A stretch of DNA of 64,000 nt from Halocafeteria seosinensis (GCA_001687465.1 LVLI01000643.1:1-64000); one strand, 5' to 3'. Positions 1 to 12,023 are shown, counted from the first letter of the stretch. Numbers and translations are program-made. The notes: generated by a model from the sequence alone, not told the origin.

Positions 1-864
1 CCCCAGGGCAGGGGAGCCGTCTTTCGGGGGGAAGGCTACTTTTGTCCGGCTGTGGCCCGTTCTGCGCCGCACAGTTGGCCCTGCCATGCACGGTGCTGCA
101 ACGCAGTGGAGGGGAGTGCGCGCCGGCTCTGCCCGCTGGCACCCGCCTTTGAATCGCTCCCTGGGCCGGAGCTGCGCAAACATTTTACGGTTGCGCGCGT
201 AAGAAAGCGTAAAATCTTTCTGGCACATACGGGTATCTTCTGAACTTCACAAACCGGGGGCAGCCCCTGACTGCATCGCATTACAACGATAGGTAGGGAT
301 TCCTCCCCAGTTGTTCCTGGCGAACTGTTGCCATTGCTCGGTACAAGCCATAACAAGCGGCAAGTTCATGTGCATTGGCCCACGCCATGGGCATGTATGT
401 AGCGAGGAAGCCGGACCGCCCGGACCGGTTCCTTCGATACCACCCGGTCCCGGCCACCGGCCCGGGTGCCCTTTCTTGTTTCTCGAGTCCACACAGTGTC
501 TGTGGACTCCACAGCAGTCTCAGAGTGGGCTTGTTAGCTGCGCGTTAGATGGTAAAATCATTTTGTATAACTGTTTGCCAAGCGTTGGTTTGAGAAGTGG
601 ATATCTGTGTGGGTGTTGAGTGGTGAGTTGGCCTGAAGACCCTTTCCGACGGGGGAAAGAAACAAAGGAGCTGTCTAGAGCATCGTTTCGGGCTATTGCT
701 TTCCATGCTAAAGACAGTCTCTTCTTGGTGTGTCTCAGAAAATCGATCGGCGGAGTATCATTGATTGAGTGTGTGAAAATAACTTATTTTGGTGTTGGAA
801 GCGCGAAGAGCCATCGGGTTACTTAGATATTGACCTCGGGTATTTCTCGACCTTGTGCAACAAA
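1..864. other. Upstream region without a recognised gene
   Basis: I see no convincing coding exon here. The first 480 bases are GC-rich and hold only short overlapping open frames on both strands, with no domain or splice structure. The stretch near 600-864 precedes the start of the SR-protein gene and probably holds its promoter and 5' UTR. The end of a gene lying mostly outside the window cannot be excluded. Confidence 0.4.
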
Positions 865-2745
865 ATGGAAGAAAATCCACCAGGTAAGATATGGAAGCGT
901 TGGCTTGTACATGCTAAGTTCTGCACACTAAGTGGAGAAAGAGAATGGCTTCGTGATCTTGTTGAGTCGTGTTGGTATTGGTGCTTGCGCTACCTGGATT
1001 GTGTGTTGCAACTATTGGGTCGGGGATAGAATGGCGCTCCATTTTATATTGGGTTGTTTGTACTTTCTATTTCGTTGGAGTCCGGGCAGGGGGTGGCAAG
1101 AGAATGGCATTATCTTTGGTCACTGTTGCTCTTTTGCGAGGCAGGTTATCAGACCGGAGGTGGCGGCTCCGTACCTGGAACTCATCCGCCTCAGGGCAGT
1201 GCTGAACCGAATACATATCAGCCGCCCAACAAACCCTCACCGAAGCTCATTGTTCACAATATTCCGCTGGACAGTAATTTTCACGAAATTAAGGACTTAT
1301 GTCAAGAATTCGGTCAGGTGTTCGTTAAGGTTTTTCCGTACGTTATGTTCAGCGAACTCTATCATCTTGCGCATCTTCGTGTCATGAAAGTCCAAAGCTT
1401 AACTACATCGCAGCGATCAGCATGCCAACGAAGCTTCTCAGTTCGCTATCATTAACTTTTCCGACGAAGTTAGTTCTGGCAATGCTATGGAGAAGTTGAA
1501 TGGTTTGAATCTTAGAGGCAACCAACTGAGCGTACGGTATGGAAACGCCTTCCGTGACGACGGAAGAAACCGAGGCCGCGGAGGTTTTGAAAGAGGAAGA
1601 GGACGTGGCGGCTTTGGACGCGGACGCGGTTTTGAAGAAGGCCGAGGCCGTGGCTTCGGCGGTGTTGGTGGACCCCGGGGAGTCCCGTCTGGGTCATCGC
1701 CGCGATTTTCCCCTCGTCATATCAGAATCTATGGCCTCAAAGGCACTTACGATTGGAGGATTTTGAAAGTAAGCCATTTATACAGTAAGAGTGACGAACG
1801 CAATGGAAAGAGTCGCTATCGCATGTGTTGCTGTCGTTGTGGCTCCCCAGGATACCTTGAAGCAGAAGTGCAATACTGATATTAGGTATTGTCAGCAGAC
1901 TCAAGATTGTGTCATTGTGGAGTTTAATGCTGCACGTGATGCTGAAAGATCTAGTCGGGACTTGAATGATGGTCTTCTTTTATTCAATGAGCGCGTATCT
2001 GCTGTTCAAGGAGATCAAGAGTTGGACCGAACACGTGATTCACGTCCTCAGCGAAGCAGATCTCCGTAAGTTCAGAACCTAGACATGTTCGTGATTAGAA
2101 CTCCTTGATATTTCGTTGGTGTCATTATGATTAAGCAGTGTGGCACGTTCGCGGAGTCCAGACAGAAGAAGGAACGGTACTGATAGATCCCGAGAACGAG
2201 GGCGCGATAGAAGCCGGACGCGCAGTCGTAGCGGGAGACGCCGATCTCCAAGTAGGAGCAGAAGCAGAAGCCGAGGCAGAAGTGATGGCAGAAATAGAAG
2301 CCCCCATGGGGCTCCTTCTCGAGAGGCGTTTGCGCAACCACGACAACCATATATGGAGTAAGTATCGAATGTGCTCGTGGGATAATTCAATGGGTCGACT
2401 ATTCTGCTAGTCAAACACAGGCGACTACCCCAACCGACTGCTCCCCAAAACCCTGAAAATGAGATCTTTTATGAGCGCATTGTGATTGAGACTGCCGACG
2501 GCAAGGAGAAAGAAATATTCAGGCAGGTTTCAGCAGCGCAGCTGGGGGTGGCCCCAGCACCACCGTCCGTACAACCCTCACGCCCAGTGGCTCATGATGA
2601 CTCAGATAACCGGTGGGGTGGCACTGCACGATCACCCTCGCAAAGAGAGCAGTCGAATAGTCGCGGACACCGAAACGGTTACGAGCGGCGTGGAAGTAGT
2701 CGTGAGTACCGTGATGAGCGTCGAGATCGTGGCTATCGTCGCTAA
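865..2745 (+). CDS. SR splicing factor, SRSF1-like, two RRMs plus RS domain
   Basis: Predicted nuclear pre-mRNA splicing factor of 436 residues. Six exons keep phase throughout: 865-883, 1145-1329, 1421-1768, 1851-2065, 2139-2357, 2421-2745. RRM1 starts near residue 40 with KLIVHNIP and contains FAIINF. A Gly/Arg hinge with repeated RGRG lies near 114-145. A second, atypical RRM (about 158-225) has IRIYGL and YDWRILKD at the place where SRSF1 pseudo-RRMs carry SWQDLKD, then DCVIVEF. An Arg/Ser-rich region follows near 255-330. The order RRM, Gly hinge, pseudo-RRM, RS is that of the SRSF1 (ASF/SF2) group. A C-terminal tail of about 100 residues rich in Arg, Gly and Ser is longer than in animal SRSF1. 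The 1329/1421 junction is chosen by phase and is the least certain. The first coding exon encodes only six complete codons. Confidence 0.8.
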
Positions 2746-3568
2746 TAGGGAAAGGCATTTATTGGTGTAGTAACTAGAGTGTCTTGTGGTGATGACGCAT
2801 GGCTTGTGTTCATTTTATTAATTCACCACTGATTTTCGTACTTTCGTCGCATCTTCTAAAGCGTACATGTACAGCTCGTAAGACCATCTTTCGTGCATTT
2901 GATGGCAACCCGGTTAGTGAATACTGACCAAACCCCGTGCTCGCCTGGGAGTGACGTGTTGGCTAGCGGAACTGTTGGCTATACCGACTTTCCGCAGCTA
3001 CAACCGAAACTACTCCTAAGGGATAGTGCCAGCTGCACTGCTGATTGCTGCAGGGTTGTGCGTGTTTCAACTGTATTTCTGTTCCATATGAGCGTGTTGT
3101 TAAGTTGAGTGCAAAGCTGTGTATAGCTTTTAGTGTTGTCTGCCTGCAGTGTCCACACTGTTCCCACCGGGGGAGAAAGGGAAACATTCCAGTCAGAAGG
3201 TGAGTGTGGCTTTCTCACAGCACCCTGTCATTGTACGGCCTTGGCAGAGGCAATTCTCTTTCTTTTCTGCCGAATCTGTTTCATTGATGGTTCGATATGT
3301 AACAAGTTCATGCTTGTTGACGGGAATTTTCTGCGTCTTTCTTTCTTCGGCTGGCTAGCTCGGTGAAACAAGCTTGACTGTGTTGAATTCATTTCCGGGC
3401 AGTGATGTTTATGTAACATGTAGGATGTTTCTTCTTCATCATTTCATTATTATGTGCAATATGCGCGGACTCTGTAAGTGCAGATTCAGTGTTGGAAGCG
3501 CCGGTGCCTTCGCTTGTCAGTTCGTGCCAACACTTGTTCTCGATTGCTGGAGGGCGAGAATCAACGCT
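2746..3568. other. Intergenic region between SR gene and HSF gene
   Basis: About 820 bases with no supported gene. Short open frames occur on both strands, but none shows splice structure or recognisable composition. It should hold the 3' UTR of the splicing-factor gene and the promoter of the heat shock factor gene. I do not see clear nGAAn heat shock elements that I would defend. Confidence 0.4.
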
Positions 3569-5135
3569 ATGGACTCTAGCAAGGCGAAGGGGAACGGTGT
3601 CGCTCCCTTTGTACAGGCTCTTGTGGACATGATTAACAGTCCTGACTTTAATTGCATTCACTGGAGTGAGGACGGAAAGAAATTCGTGATCGAGAACGTG
3701 GATGAGTTCTGTCAGCAAGTATTGCCCCATTTCTTTTGCCACAAGTATGTAGAGCTAAACTCTGCAGTACTGGGGATCATTAAGACGTGTGGGAAACTCC
3801 AATATGTGCGTTATGTTCTTTACAGGTCGATGCCGAGCTTTGCGCGGCAGCTAAATTATCACGAGTAAGTTGCCTGTGTGACGTGTTACGGCGTTGACTT
3901 ACTACGGCTGATTGTCCTTGCGCAGTTTCTACAAATGCGTAGACAGTGAAGAGACAACAAGCTTGCGGGCGACCAGTGTAACTCCGAAAAAGCGAAAGAA
4001 GAATAAGCCTACAAGGCTGGTATATGCTCACCCATTCTTCCTGAAGGATAACCCGGAGCTTCTATCGTACATCACGCGGAGGACCAATAGAAAAGCTTCC
4101 ACAGCCTTGATGGGTACGTGAATTATTTAACATTCAACGTTCTACCAACAAGATGTCTTTATTTTTGTTGCATTTACAGCCCAACGCCAAGCGAAAGAGT
4201 ATACTTTACAAACTGAACAAAATGGCTCACATAATGCTACGAGGGCGCTAAAGACGGCTCGTCAGCATGAGGAAGAGTCTGCAAGTAACACGGTTAAACA
4301 TCAAAACTCATCATCGAAAAAACCGAAACGAACACCGACAAAGAAAGTTTCTCTGGACGAAGAAACAACATATGGAGATATCGCTTATCCAATAAGTGGC
4401 TATGGGCGCAATTCTACACACCCTTACGATACCTCTTTCCGAAAAAGGGTTACTCCGGATGGACCTGAAGAAACGACGCATTTTGCACATCCGGACAGCA
4501 ATTACTTCGCTGGCGGAGGTGGAACCATTCAACACAATTTTAGCACATCCTACCCTAACATACCGAATCAATCCTTCTATCGAGACTTCGATTTCGGTCA
4601 AACGCCTTTCTCGATGAGCGAATATCCTCCGACGGTTAACAATTTCGGGGGTAACACGTTTGCAGAAACAGCAGCAAGAACGGAAGTTGTTGAACAGGAA
4701 AGCAACATTCCCGAACTAGGTGCTACCGTTCCGAACAGTCTCAATGGCGAGGTTGTACGAGCCAACTCAATGCCGTTTGATAATGGCGACTTCCAGTTGC
4801 CTGAAAATTCGTTCCCTCCTACGCTCGGGGAAGCACAAGAGTCGTTTTACCAACAGCCTCTCGATGCGAAACATACCGCCAGTATCACCAGTAAGGATGG
4901 TGTCGGGGATAATGTTGGGGCGCTGTCGACTGCTCAGTCATCACTACTTCGGACATCGTCGTTTGACGCGGGGGTTCCTAAGGCAGCCCCTGCCTCCGAT
5001 AGCGATTTGAGTCAAGAGGTATCACGGTTTGCGCAACACGGGGACAACTCAGCTGAGTTAGAGGCTGCATTCATGTTGCGTGGTATGAGCTGGGGAGCTT
5101 ACGACGGTTGGGAAAGGAACACAGGTCAGACGTAA
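3569..5135 (+). CDS. Heat shock factor (HSF-type DNA-binding domain)
   Basis: Predicted sequence-specific transcription factor of 452 residues, acting in the nucleus on heat shock elements. Four exons fit in phase: 3569-3744, 3826-3864, 3926-4113, 4180-5135. The HSF-type winged-helix domain spans about residues 11-110. It opens with APFVQALVDMI, has IHWSEDGKKFVI, and carries the recognition-helix segment SMPSFARQLNYHDFYKC, where animal HSF1 has MASFVRQLN. The wing region ends with HPFFLKDNPELL. A basic Lys/Arg stretch (KKRKKNK) lies inside the domain and could act as nuclear localisation signal. The rest is Ser/Asn/Pro-rich, and I see no clear HR-A/B leucine-zipper trimerisation repeat, which most HSFs have, so it could belong to a divergent HSF clade such as those expanded in stramenopile algae. 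The start is the first ATG before the domain. Its stop lies 27 bases from that of the convergent neighbour. Confidence 0.85.
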
Positions 5136-5162
5136 TTCTTAGTCTCACCGAAAATCAATGTA

Positions 5163-7383
5163 TTATACACTGAACTTATGTTGCAAGTTTCGTACGTTGT
5201 GTAAGGATGTCTGCACGGCCTGGTTTGCCACCTTTCGAGCAACTCTAAAGAATGACTCTACCCTGTTATTAATACCAACGGTAGAATTTGACTCAACCCC
5301 TCGTTGGCTTGGATCGTTCAGCGAGCCATGACCAAGAAGCTGTCGCAACAGCTTACCGCCTTCAGTCTTGGGACCACCTTCCAATTCGCCCTCAAAGGAA
5401 CATTCTTCAGACGTATTCAAAATATGTCCGTTTTGCGTAGGTGAAGATTCCCTATATTCGTTCGAAGATAACCCAGCCAAGAGCTCGTCGGTTTCATTTC
5501 TCCAAGCCTCTGTTACGTCTTGCAAAGGGAGCTCTTTAACTTCCTTGAGCGCGGAGGTCAGTCCCTCTTTTTCTCCACGGAGTTGGGCAATTTCCGTTTC
5601 CAGGGACCGAATACCGTCATGTAGCATGTTAACTTCCTCAATCTTACACACCAGCTCCTCCGTAAGTCGTGAAAGCTCAGCTTGATCAAGTTCAGTATCT
5701 TTGCGATAACTGCTCAATTGAGCGTGTAGAACGTTGACATAGTCATCGCGGATCATTTGAGTAGAAATCGAGTTTGGATCCTCTGGTTCGACAAGCCGTT
5801 CAAGTTTTTCAAAGACGCTCCATGGGAGCTCAACATTCTCTTGCTCAGAATGTTTCCCTCTGATGTCCTCCATAGTCTCCGCTATTTTCTCCTTCAGCTT
5901 CTCTTGTTCGTTTAACTTTTCTCTCATCGAAGCAATTACCTCTGAAGACTTCCTCACAGCCTCATCTTTTTCCATTGAGTCTGTCTTTAAATCTTGAAGG
6001 TATTGACTTAGATACCAGGTGTCCTTCTTACTTTCGGACACGGCAATCTTAGCGCCCTCTAAGTCATCTTGGTACTTCTTTAGAACAGTAACTAGCTCCT
6101 TCATTAGTTTGCTAGCGTGAGCACCCCGCGCCTTTTCAACTATGAGTTCGTGTGAGGCCGAGGTGCTGGAGCCACGGTAGTCAGGACTGTTCATTGACGA
6201 TGGAGAGAAAGGAGAACTTTTGTGAGTAGGCCGTCTACTCGGAGGGGTCTCTTCATGCAGCTTCTTCTGTAGTTCTTCATTTTCCTGCTCCTTCTCATGC
6301 AATTTCGCCTGTAACTTGTTCAGTTGGTCCTTGTAGGAACGCTTTGATTGTGCCACAGCTTCCTGCCAGATACAAGCATTATTTAGCTGTTTATCTCCCC
6401 TTTCAAACATAAAATTTGCTTGCTAACTCACCTTCAGGCTATTTAACTCTGCTCGTAGTTTCGTCTTATCTAGCGAGCTAGTCCTCTGTAGTAAGTAAAC
6501 AGTGGAGCACTCCAATCACTATCGAGGCTAACGTATAAATACATATAAAACAAACCTCTTCTGATGATTTATCCGTATGCGATTTTCGCTGTCTATCGAG
6601 TTGGGTCGAGAGTTTCCAGTTTTCTTGTCTAAGTTCCTCGTTTTGGGCTCGTTGCTGGATGATACAATTCGAGTTGGAGTTGATACAGCCACAGGACGCT
6701 GCACAAACAACATTATTGTTTACAAACCTTTTCATTGTACTCCACTTGCTCCTCCAATTCCGTCTTGAGACTCGTGATCTCTCCAATCAGGTCATTCTTA
6801 TCTTTCTGCAATGAACGTCAGAAGCACCGATACTCCACTTGCCTGCAACTGGTGGGTACAATTACGCGAGGACTAGCTAACTTACCTGCAACATGGATAT
6901 GATGGCCCTTAATCTGGAGCTTTCAGAAGCATATGTAGTTTTGTCGGAGTAGTTTCGGTCGACACTCCCTGCACCGGAGTGTCTGGTTCTGTGTCCATGG
7001 GTGCTGGAGTTTCTCCCACTCTCTAAGCTCCTTCTTGTCGGCGTGTGCGATTGTTTTGTCCTTTCTGCGTACCCACTGCTTTCCATTGTTGATTGGTCCA
7101 ATGTGCGCCTACTGTGCCCTACATATCGCCGACGGGCTGTGTTATCCTCCTCCTCCGCGTAAATGGATTTTCGAGGAGTTGGAGCCACATTGCTTTCCAT
7201 CTCTCTGGAATACGCAGGAGATGCAGACCTATGTCGACGTCTCGTTGTACGAGAGCTATCGTTACTATGTCTCAATCCTTGGTTTGGTTTCTCATAAGAG
7301 GAGGGAGTCCTTGAGAAATCCTCCTGGAAAGCCTCAGAAGAAGCTCGAGAGGAGCGATTCGACTGTCTGCTTCCTTTATTCAT
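5163..7383 (-). CDS. Coiled-coil protein of unknown function
   Basis: Five exons on the minus strand join in phase: 7383-6886, 6805-6728, 6654-6556, 6485-6432, 6362-5163, giving 642 residues. Residues 1-166 are low-complexity, rich in Ser, Arg, Thr and His, and look disordered and phosphorylatable. From about 167 the chain is strongly Glu/Lys/Gln/Leu-rich with heptad-like spacing (GEITSLKTELEEQ, LNKLQAKLHEKEQENEELQKKL), broken by a Ser/Pro linker, and continues coiled to about residue 520. The C-terminus is basic. I recognise no family. Centrosomal, ciliary, Golgi or cytoskeletal coiled-coil proteins look like this, but composition alone cannot decide. It is tail-to-tail with the HSF gene. 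Confidence 0.7.
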
Positions 7384-7811
7384 GCTCGTTTATGGTACAA
7401 AAATGGTTTGATTATTCATTCATAGTCGTTTCTTCGCCATCGGTAGGAATTCTTTATTTTGGGGAACCAACAAACAGCAAAGAAACGTTGGATCTGGACT
7501 ATAACGCCCTCAGCTCGAGTCGCGCTCCGAAACAACGGCAGATCTACCACCATTTGAATCAGCAGGTACATTTATCATTAGTGTTATCATTTTTACTTGT
7601 GGAAATGATCACAATTATTTTGGTCACAGCTGGACGGAATATCTGCACCACTGTAGTATCTTGTACCACAATGGAACACCATGGTACACAATGGTACATA
7701 ACGCACGTTCACGTTGCAAATTACATGCTACACAAAATTTTCACAGTGGTTGGACAGGATAACCGGCGGAAGGTAGTCAAACCAAATACATAAAGAAACA
7801 CTGATTTTGCG
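7384..7811. other. Intergenic region upstream of coiled-coil gene
   Basis: About 430 bases between the start of the coiled-coil gene and the stop of the next minus-strand gene. A and T content rises towards 7600-7790, which fits an intergenic promoter or 3' UTR. I see no gene or structured element here. Confidence 0.4.
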
Positions 7812-10275
7812 CTAGTAATGGTTCTCCCATCCGTTCCATGTTCCAACGAGTCTTCCATCCGAGACACTAATTTGTGAAACCTGCAATGCTCGCTGAGAGG
7901 TGCATAACAGAAATAAATAACAATTGTAGTCGACGTTGACATACCTGGTTGGTTTCCATAAGTTCCCTCCAGGGTGAATAATGGTGGACGAAAAGATCAG
8001 GTTCCTCTGATGACTCGCTGGCCAGGTCATTCTGGTCTTCGGTATGTATCTTTAAGTGTTCCGGTTCGTTACTATCCTCGCGAATAGGAGGAAGAGAAGC
8101 AATCGCCTTTTCAGATGTAGTAGGTCGCTGACTAGAGTCACCGGTCCGAGGAATAGAGCCAGGATAATTTTCCCGTTTTTTAAGGGAATTCAGTAAGTGA
8201 GAAATGTCCAACCTGTTCGAGTTTGAAACCAGGTCTTCAGCCTGACTGCGGCACGTGCATATTGGGAATGAATCGAAACGCCTCGACGACAAACCACGAC
8301 ATAGTAGTACATACACTGATACAATGGAACGAGGGCGCTCGGCATATTCCACTGTGCCAGTAACGGCATTATCTGACCTACCGTAACCTCGGCGGATTTC
8401 CTCAGGTGATACGACAGGACCTGGCCTGTCCGGGATAGCACTTGACTTTCCTTCAGAACGGGCTGAAAGAAAGCCTCTTCTTAATTTATCAACCTTGGAA
8501 GTATCTAAGTTTCGACGAGCGCTTTCAGCCATTACCACTCCGAAGCAGGCGGCACTGCATTGGAATAAATCCATAATCGTTCACTGCTAATGGAGCCCTT
8601 GGGAGCAACTATTTAACAACGCACCTCGAGGGTACGCCCTCATTTACCGGCAGAGTGACCTCGAAGGAAAACATGACGACAAAGTCATTTACTGCTGTTG
8701 CGCACAGGACATGATATTTATGATCAGGATTCGGCTGTGCGGTGCAGCAGACAAGAGTCCGCCCCCCCGAGTTGGTATCCAGCCAGGCATATAACTTATT
8801 CGTCCCCAGAGTGCAGCTTCTGTACCCTTTTATAACATCCCTTAATTCCCTTCCAGCAAAATGGAAGCTCCGCTGTATTGAGGAGATACGGGACCAATTT
8901 TCTGAGAACTTCTGATGGTTGAAGAAATTCACCGAACTCGCTACCTCAACCGAGTGCTCCAGCTCTCCTTCTTCAAAAGGTGCAATGTTGTAAAGCAAGC
9001 ACTCTTCCAAAAATATGCATGCCCCAGTATACTGCACTTGGGTTTGTATCATCCAGAAAGGTAATGAATTACGGAGATCTTCATTAATGGACCACAAGGC
9101 TTCTTGATTGATATGCGACAAAAGCTCCTGCAGGGAACATCTAATAAATAGGCATGTTTCTCTGTGTCAAATGCTATATCAGTGGCACACACCTTAACAG
9201 GTTCGGGTAAGGCATTCTTGGTATCCCACTGAAGTAATTCCATGGGACGCGTTCCACTTGTACTATATGTAGGTATCCAACAACGATCCAGAACGATATT
9301 GATGCTCTGCTGCAGCTGCAAGAACAATGATACAAAACTAGATAAATTACCTAATTTACCCTTGCGATAAGCAACTCTTTGATTCTTACCGAGTAGCGTT
9401 GCATTCTCCATGAAGAGAGGTCACAGCACGCACTTCCTAAGACGTTTGTCAGGGTTTTCAAACCATCTCCAAGTAATGCCTGCGCCGGAAAGCAAACATA
9501 ATACTGACTCTTCATCAAACTCGAAGTTGTGTATGATTGTCAATACCTTAGCATCTTCTGAGTCCAGGAAATGGCCATCGCATATCAATGACACTGTTAT
9601 GTTAGCTACGTCTTGAAGCGCAACTATCACTGGCTTTCCCGAGCGTAACCGGAAATAGATACTGTGGGCTTGCTCGCCTACAACGGTCTTCGATATTTGC
9701 CTTGTAGCGACATAAACGCCTCGACAACGGTTACTTTCTAATTTGTTGCACAGGTGCTGAGTGACAGAATCATGGGTAAAACATCTGGACGATATTGACA
9801 AGGATCCACCAGATGAAGTACTTACGCTGCTAGCGTCACTGCGAGCAGGAGTTACCACTTCTCGTTCTACTTCGTCAGTCTGCTTGGTTTCAATGTGCAG
9901 TCCCTCTTTAGACGTTTGTTTCTGCTGCGTGGAGGCTGGTGGGTGTCGGGCACCACCGCTTGGAATCTGAAAGAAGCGGCGTGACCTTCTCTGTGGCGAA
10001 TACGGGTCTCCCTGTTCAGACGGTGTCCTAAGTTCGGGTTCATCTTCTGAATCAACCTCCGATCCTGAAGAGGACGACTCTTCGTCCTCCTCCTTCACCT
10101 CCTCTTCCTCCGGCAACCCGCTGCGTACTTCTGGGAGCCGATAGTGGGCCAATAGATAGTCTTCACCTTCTTCGAAGTCATTCTTCAAAAACAAGATACT
10201 GATAATGTCGCGTATCCGCATGAAAGGCGCTACTCCATTGGTATTGTCATACACGTCATGAATCGGTTGGCTCAT
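7812..10275 (-). CDS. Seven-exon protein of uncertain family, possibly longin-domain type
   Basis: Seven exons restore one frame of 684 residues: 10275-9547, 9479-9390, 9315-9193, 9127-8625, 8554-8315, 8245-7945, 7880-7812. Read without splicing, the first exon would stop at 9421 and a second frame would start ten bases later; splicing at 9546/9480 (TAAG|GTATTG ... GCGCAG|GCA) removes the stop. Residues about 50-160 are acidic and Ser-rich, likely disordered. The folded part (about 165-500) has alternating beta-like and helical segments: SIYFRLRSGKPVIVALQ, then DAKALLGDGLKTLTNVL, then YTGACIFLEECLLYNI, then HVLCATAVNDFVVMFSF. This pattern recalls longin-like modules of the MON1/CCZ1/HPS/Inturned/Fuzzy group, but I see no diagnostic motif, so the family is a guess. 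The C-terminal 180 residues are Ser/Glu/Arg-rich and end in GTWNGWENHY. Confidence 0.65.
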
Positions 10276-10640
10276 TGTGGTGGCGTATCTGACTTCGTTA
10301 TGTGTGTAGCGGTTGAATACGGATATCAGCCACTGCAGTCCTCAGCCCCCTTCTACCAAAAGAAGGAAAACGGGGTAGCCTATATCCATTAGTTTAACGA
10401 ATATCGTCATTATTGTGAATGCATCATGTCGAAGGATTCATACGTTATGCTTCGTCATTGGCGTTTTGTGAACATCGTGTCTGTCAGTAGAAGGTTTGTT
10501 TGCATCCTTCTTTGGCTCATGCCTGCTTTGCGCTATGGTATCGACTCGATTTTTTCATGTTTGAAGGTGAAAACACCGATAGAGTCGTTGAGGGAGAGGA
10601 GTTGTCATTCCTTGAGCCTATGCTAACTTAGCAGCTCAAA
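10276..10640. other. Divergent intergenic region
   Basis: About 365 bases between two divergently oriented genes (minus strand starting at 10275, plus strand starting at 10641). It probably carries both promoters. No gene or conserved element is evident. Confidence 0.4.
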
Positions 10641-12023
10641 ATGTTTAGACAGCTTACGTATAATTGCGCGGCAACTGCGCGATATGGGTGGCGTCTGTTG
10701 TCCACCCGGAATTGGATGGGGAGGGAATCGACAGAAGCTGCTCATGCCGCTTGGCCATCGTACGGACAGGCAGCCGACCTGTCTCGTCTGTTTTCTGCTA
10801 AAGCCGAAGATCGTAGACGAACAGAGCGAAGAAACCGAAGACGACGTGCTCTGAAGAGTGGCAAGGTAGCAACGCAATCAAGACGCATCGCATGTCAGCG
10901 CTTGGCAGATTATATCAGGAGAGTCCCCACGTGGCAGGACATCTTGGCGGTCTTTGAAATGCAAAAGGGAACCTTTGACGGATACTGCTATGCAACAGCA
11001 TTCTACAGAATAAGTCAGAAACCTTGTCCTCAGATGGCGATGCAGGACAAGCGATACTCCTTATTGGCTGAAGCAGCTGTGGCCAAAATGAGCGAGGCGG
11101 AGTCGACTTCAGTAGAAGAGTTTGATGCGTCGCTCCTGTGTTTAATGATCTCAGGGGTAGGTCTAACTGCCAATCCTGGTCCCACGTCTGTATTCGGGAC
11201 TGCTGAACCACTACTAGACGACAGCGCGCCCGCCCAGATCCAATCCATTGACGCCCAGACGTTACCTAAGGAATGCAACAAACTGCTTGAGAAGAGCATA
11301 GAACTGCTCCACAGCCGTCTGGCTACGGACAAGTTGAGACAACTGTACTGGCTACACCCTCATCATTTGGCGAGCCTGCTGTACGGGATGGGACATGCGT
11401 TTGCGGGCGAGACTAGTTACGCGGAGAGTGATGTGTCACAAGAGATGTCTCCCCTTCTTCCTTTAATAGAGCAGAATATGGAGAAGCAAACGGATTACCT
11501 GGGGCCTTTCGAAGTCAGTCGCGCGTTGACAGGCGTAGCAATGCTAGAGCTACGGCAGAGCGAGACGATTGTGTCGCTCCTGCTCGGGCGACTTCGTGAA
11601 ATACACCGTAACATGCACAGCATTGATTGGGCTTTGACACTATGGAGCCTAGCCGTCCTGCAAAAGGAAAAAATGTTTTCCGCAGCTACCAAAGCTTTTT
11701 TGCTTGAAGTTAGGGCAGACATTGAAGACAGAATTATGATACAGAGGTGGAATCTGCGTCCTGAAGACCTGGGCATCATCAGCTGGTCTCTCACAGAACT
11801 CGGGATTGGTAACTCCGATCTCATGGCCGCATTGGTGAACGTTGCCAATCACGAGTCTTGGCGTCCGTATATAGTGAAACAGAATAGAAAAGCACTTGAA
11901 TCGTCTCTTAGAGATTCCCCTTTAAAGGCTGAACTCAAGGCTGTCGACTCCCAAGAGCAAGAGTCAGTTACAAACTCGAGTAGCGAGTGGGCTGCCGTTG
12001 GGTCACTGCGAGTGGAACACTAA
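10641..12023 (+). CDS. OPR/FASTK-like organellar helical-repeat protein
   Basis: Single-exon frame of 460 residues. The first 30 residues (MFRQLTYNCAATARYGWRLL) are rich in Arg, Ala and Leu without acidic residues, as in a mitochondrial presequence, and a strongly basic stretch follows at about 55-75. The C-terminal half repeats a helical pattern in which Trp, Leu and Ala recur: FEVSRALTGVAMLELRQ, IDWALTLWSLAVLQKEK, PEDLGIISWSLTELGI. Such degenerate repeats of about 35-40 residues resemble octotricopeptide (OPR) and FASTK_1 repeats of organellar RNA-binding proteins. No RAP domain is visible, because the frame ends soon after the last repeat. A role in organelle RNA stability or translation is inferred from the family only. 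The start is the first ATG before the targeting-like segment. A possible polyadenylation hexamer lies 28 bases after the stop. Confidence 0.5.
   Translation: MFRQLTYNCAATARYGWRLLSTRNWMGRESTEAAHAAWPSYGQAADLSRLFSAKAEDRRRTERRNRRRRALKSGKVATQSRRIACQRLADYIRRVPTWQDILAVFEMQKGTFDGYCYATAFYRISQKPCPQMAMQDKRYSLLAEAAVAKMSEAESTSVEEFDASLLCLMISGVGLTANPGPTSVFGTAEPLLDDSAPAQIQSIDAQTLPKECNKLLEKSIELLHSRLATDKLRQLYWLHPHHLASLLYGMGHAFAGETSYAESDVSQEMSPLLPLIEQNMEKQTDYLGPFEVSRALTGVAMLELRQSETIVSLLLGRLREIHRNMHSIDWALTLWSLAVLQKEKMFSAATKAFLLEVRADIEDRIMIQRWNLRPEDLGIISWSLTELGIGNSDLMAALVNVANHESWRPYIVKQNRKALESSLRDSPLKAELKAVDSQEQESVTNSSSEWAAVGSLRVEH

Noticed and set aside
36-356. Minus-strand frame of 106 codons near the window start
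   Set aside because: Cys/Ser/Arg composition without structure, in a GC-rich region where chance frames are common.
7035-7793. Long plus-strand frame of 252 codons over the coiled-coil gene start
   Set aside because: It is antisense to the first exon of the minus-strand gene, whose five exons join in phase; the plus frame carries no recognised domain.
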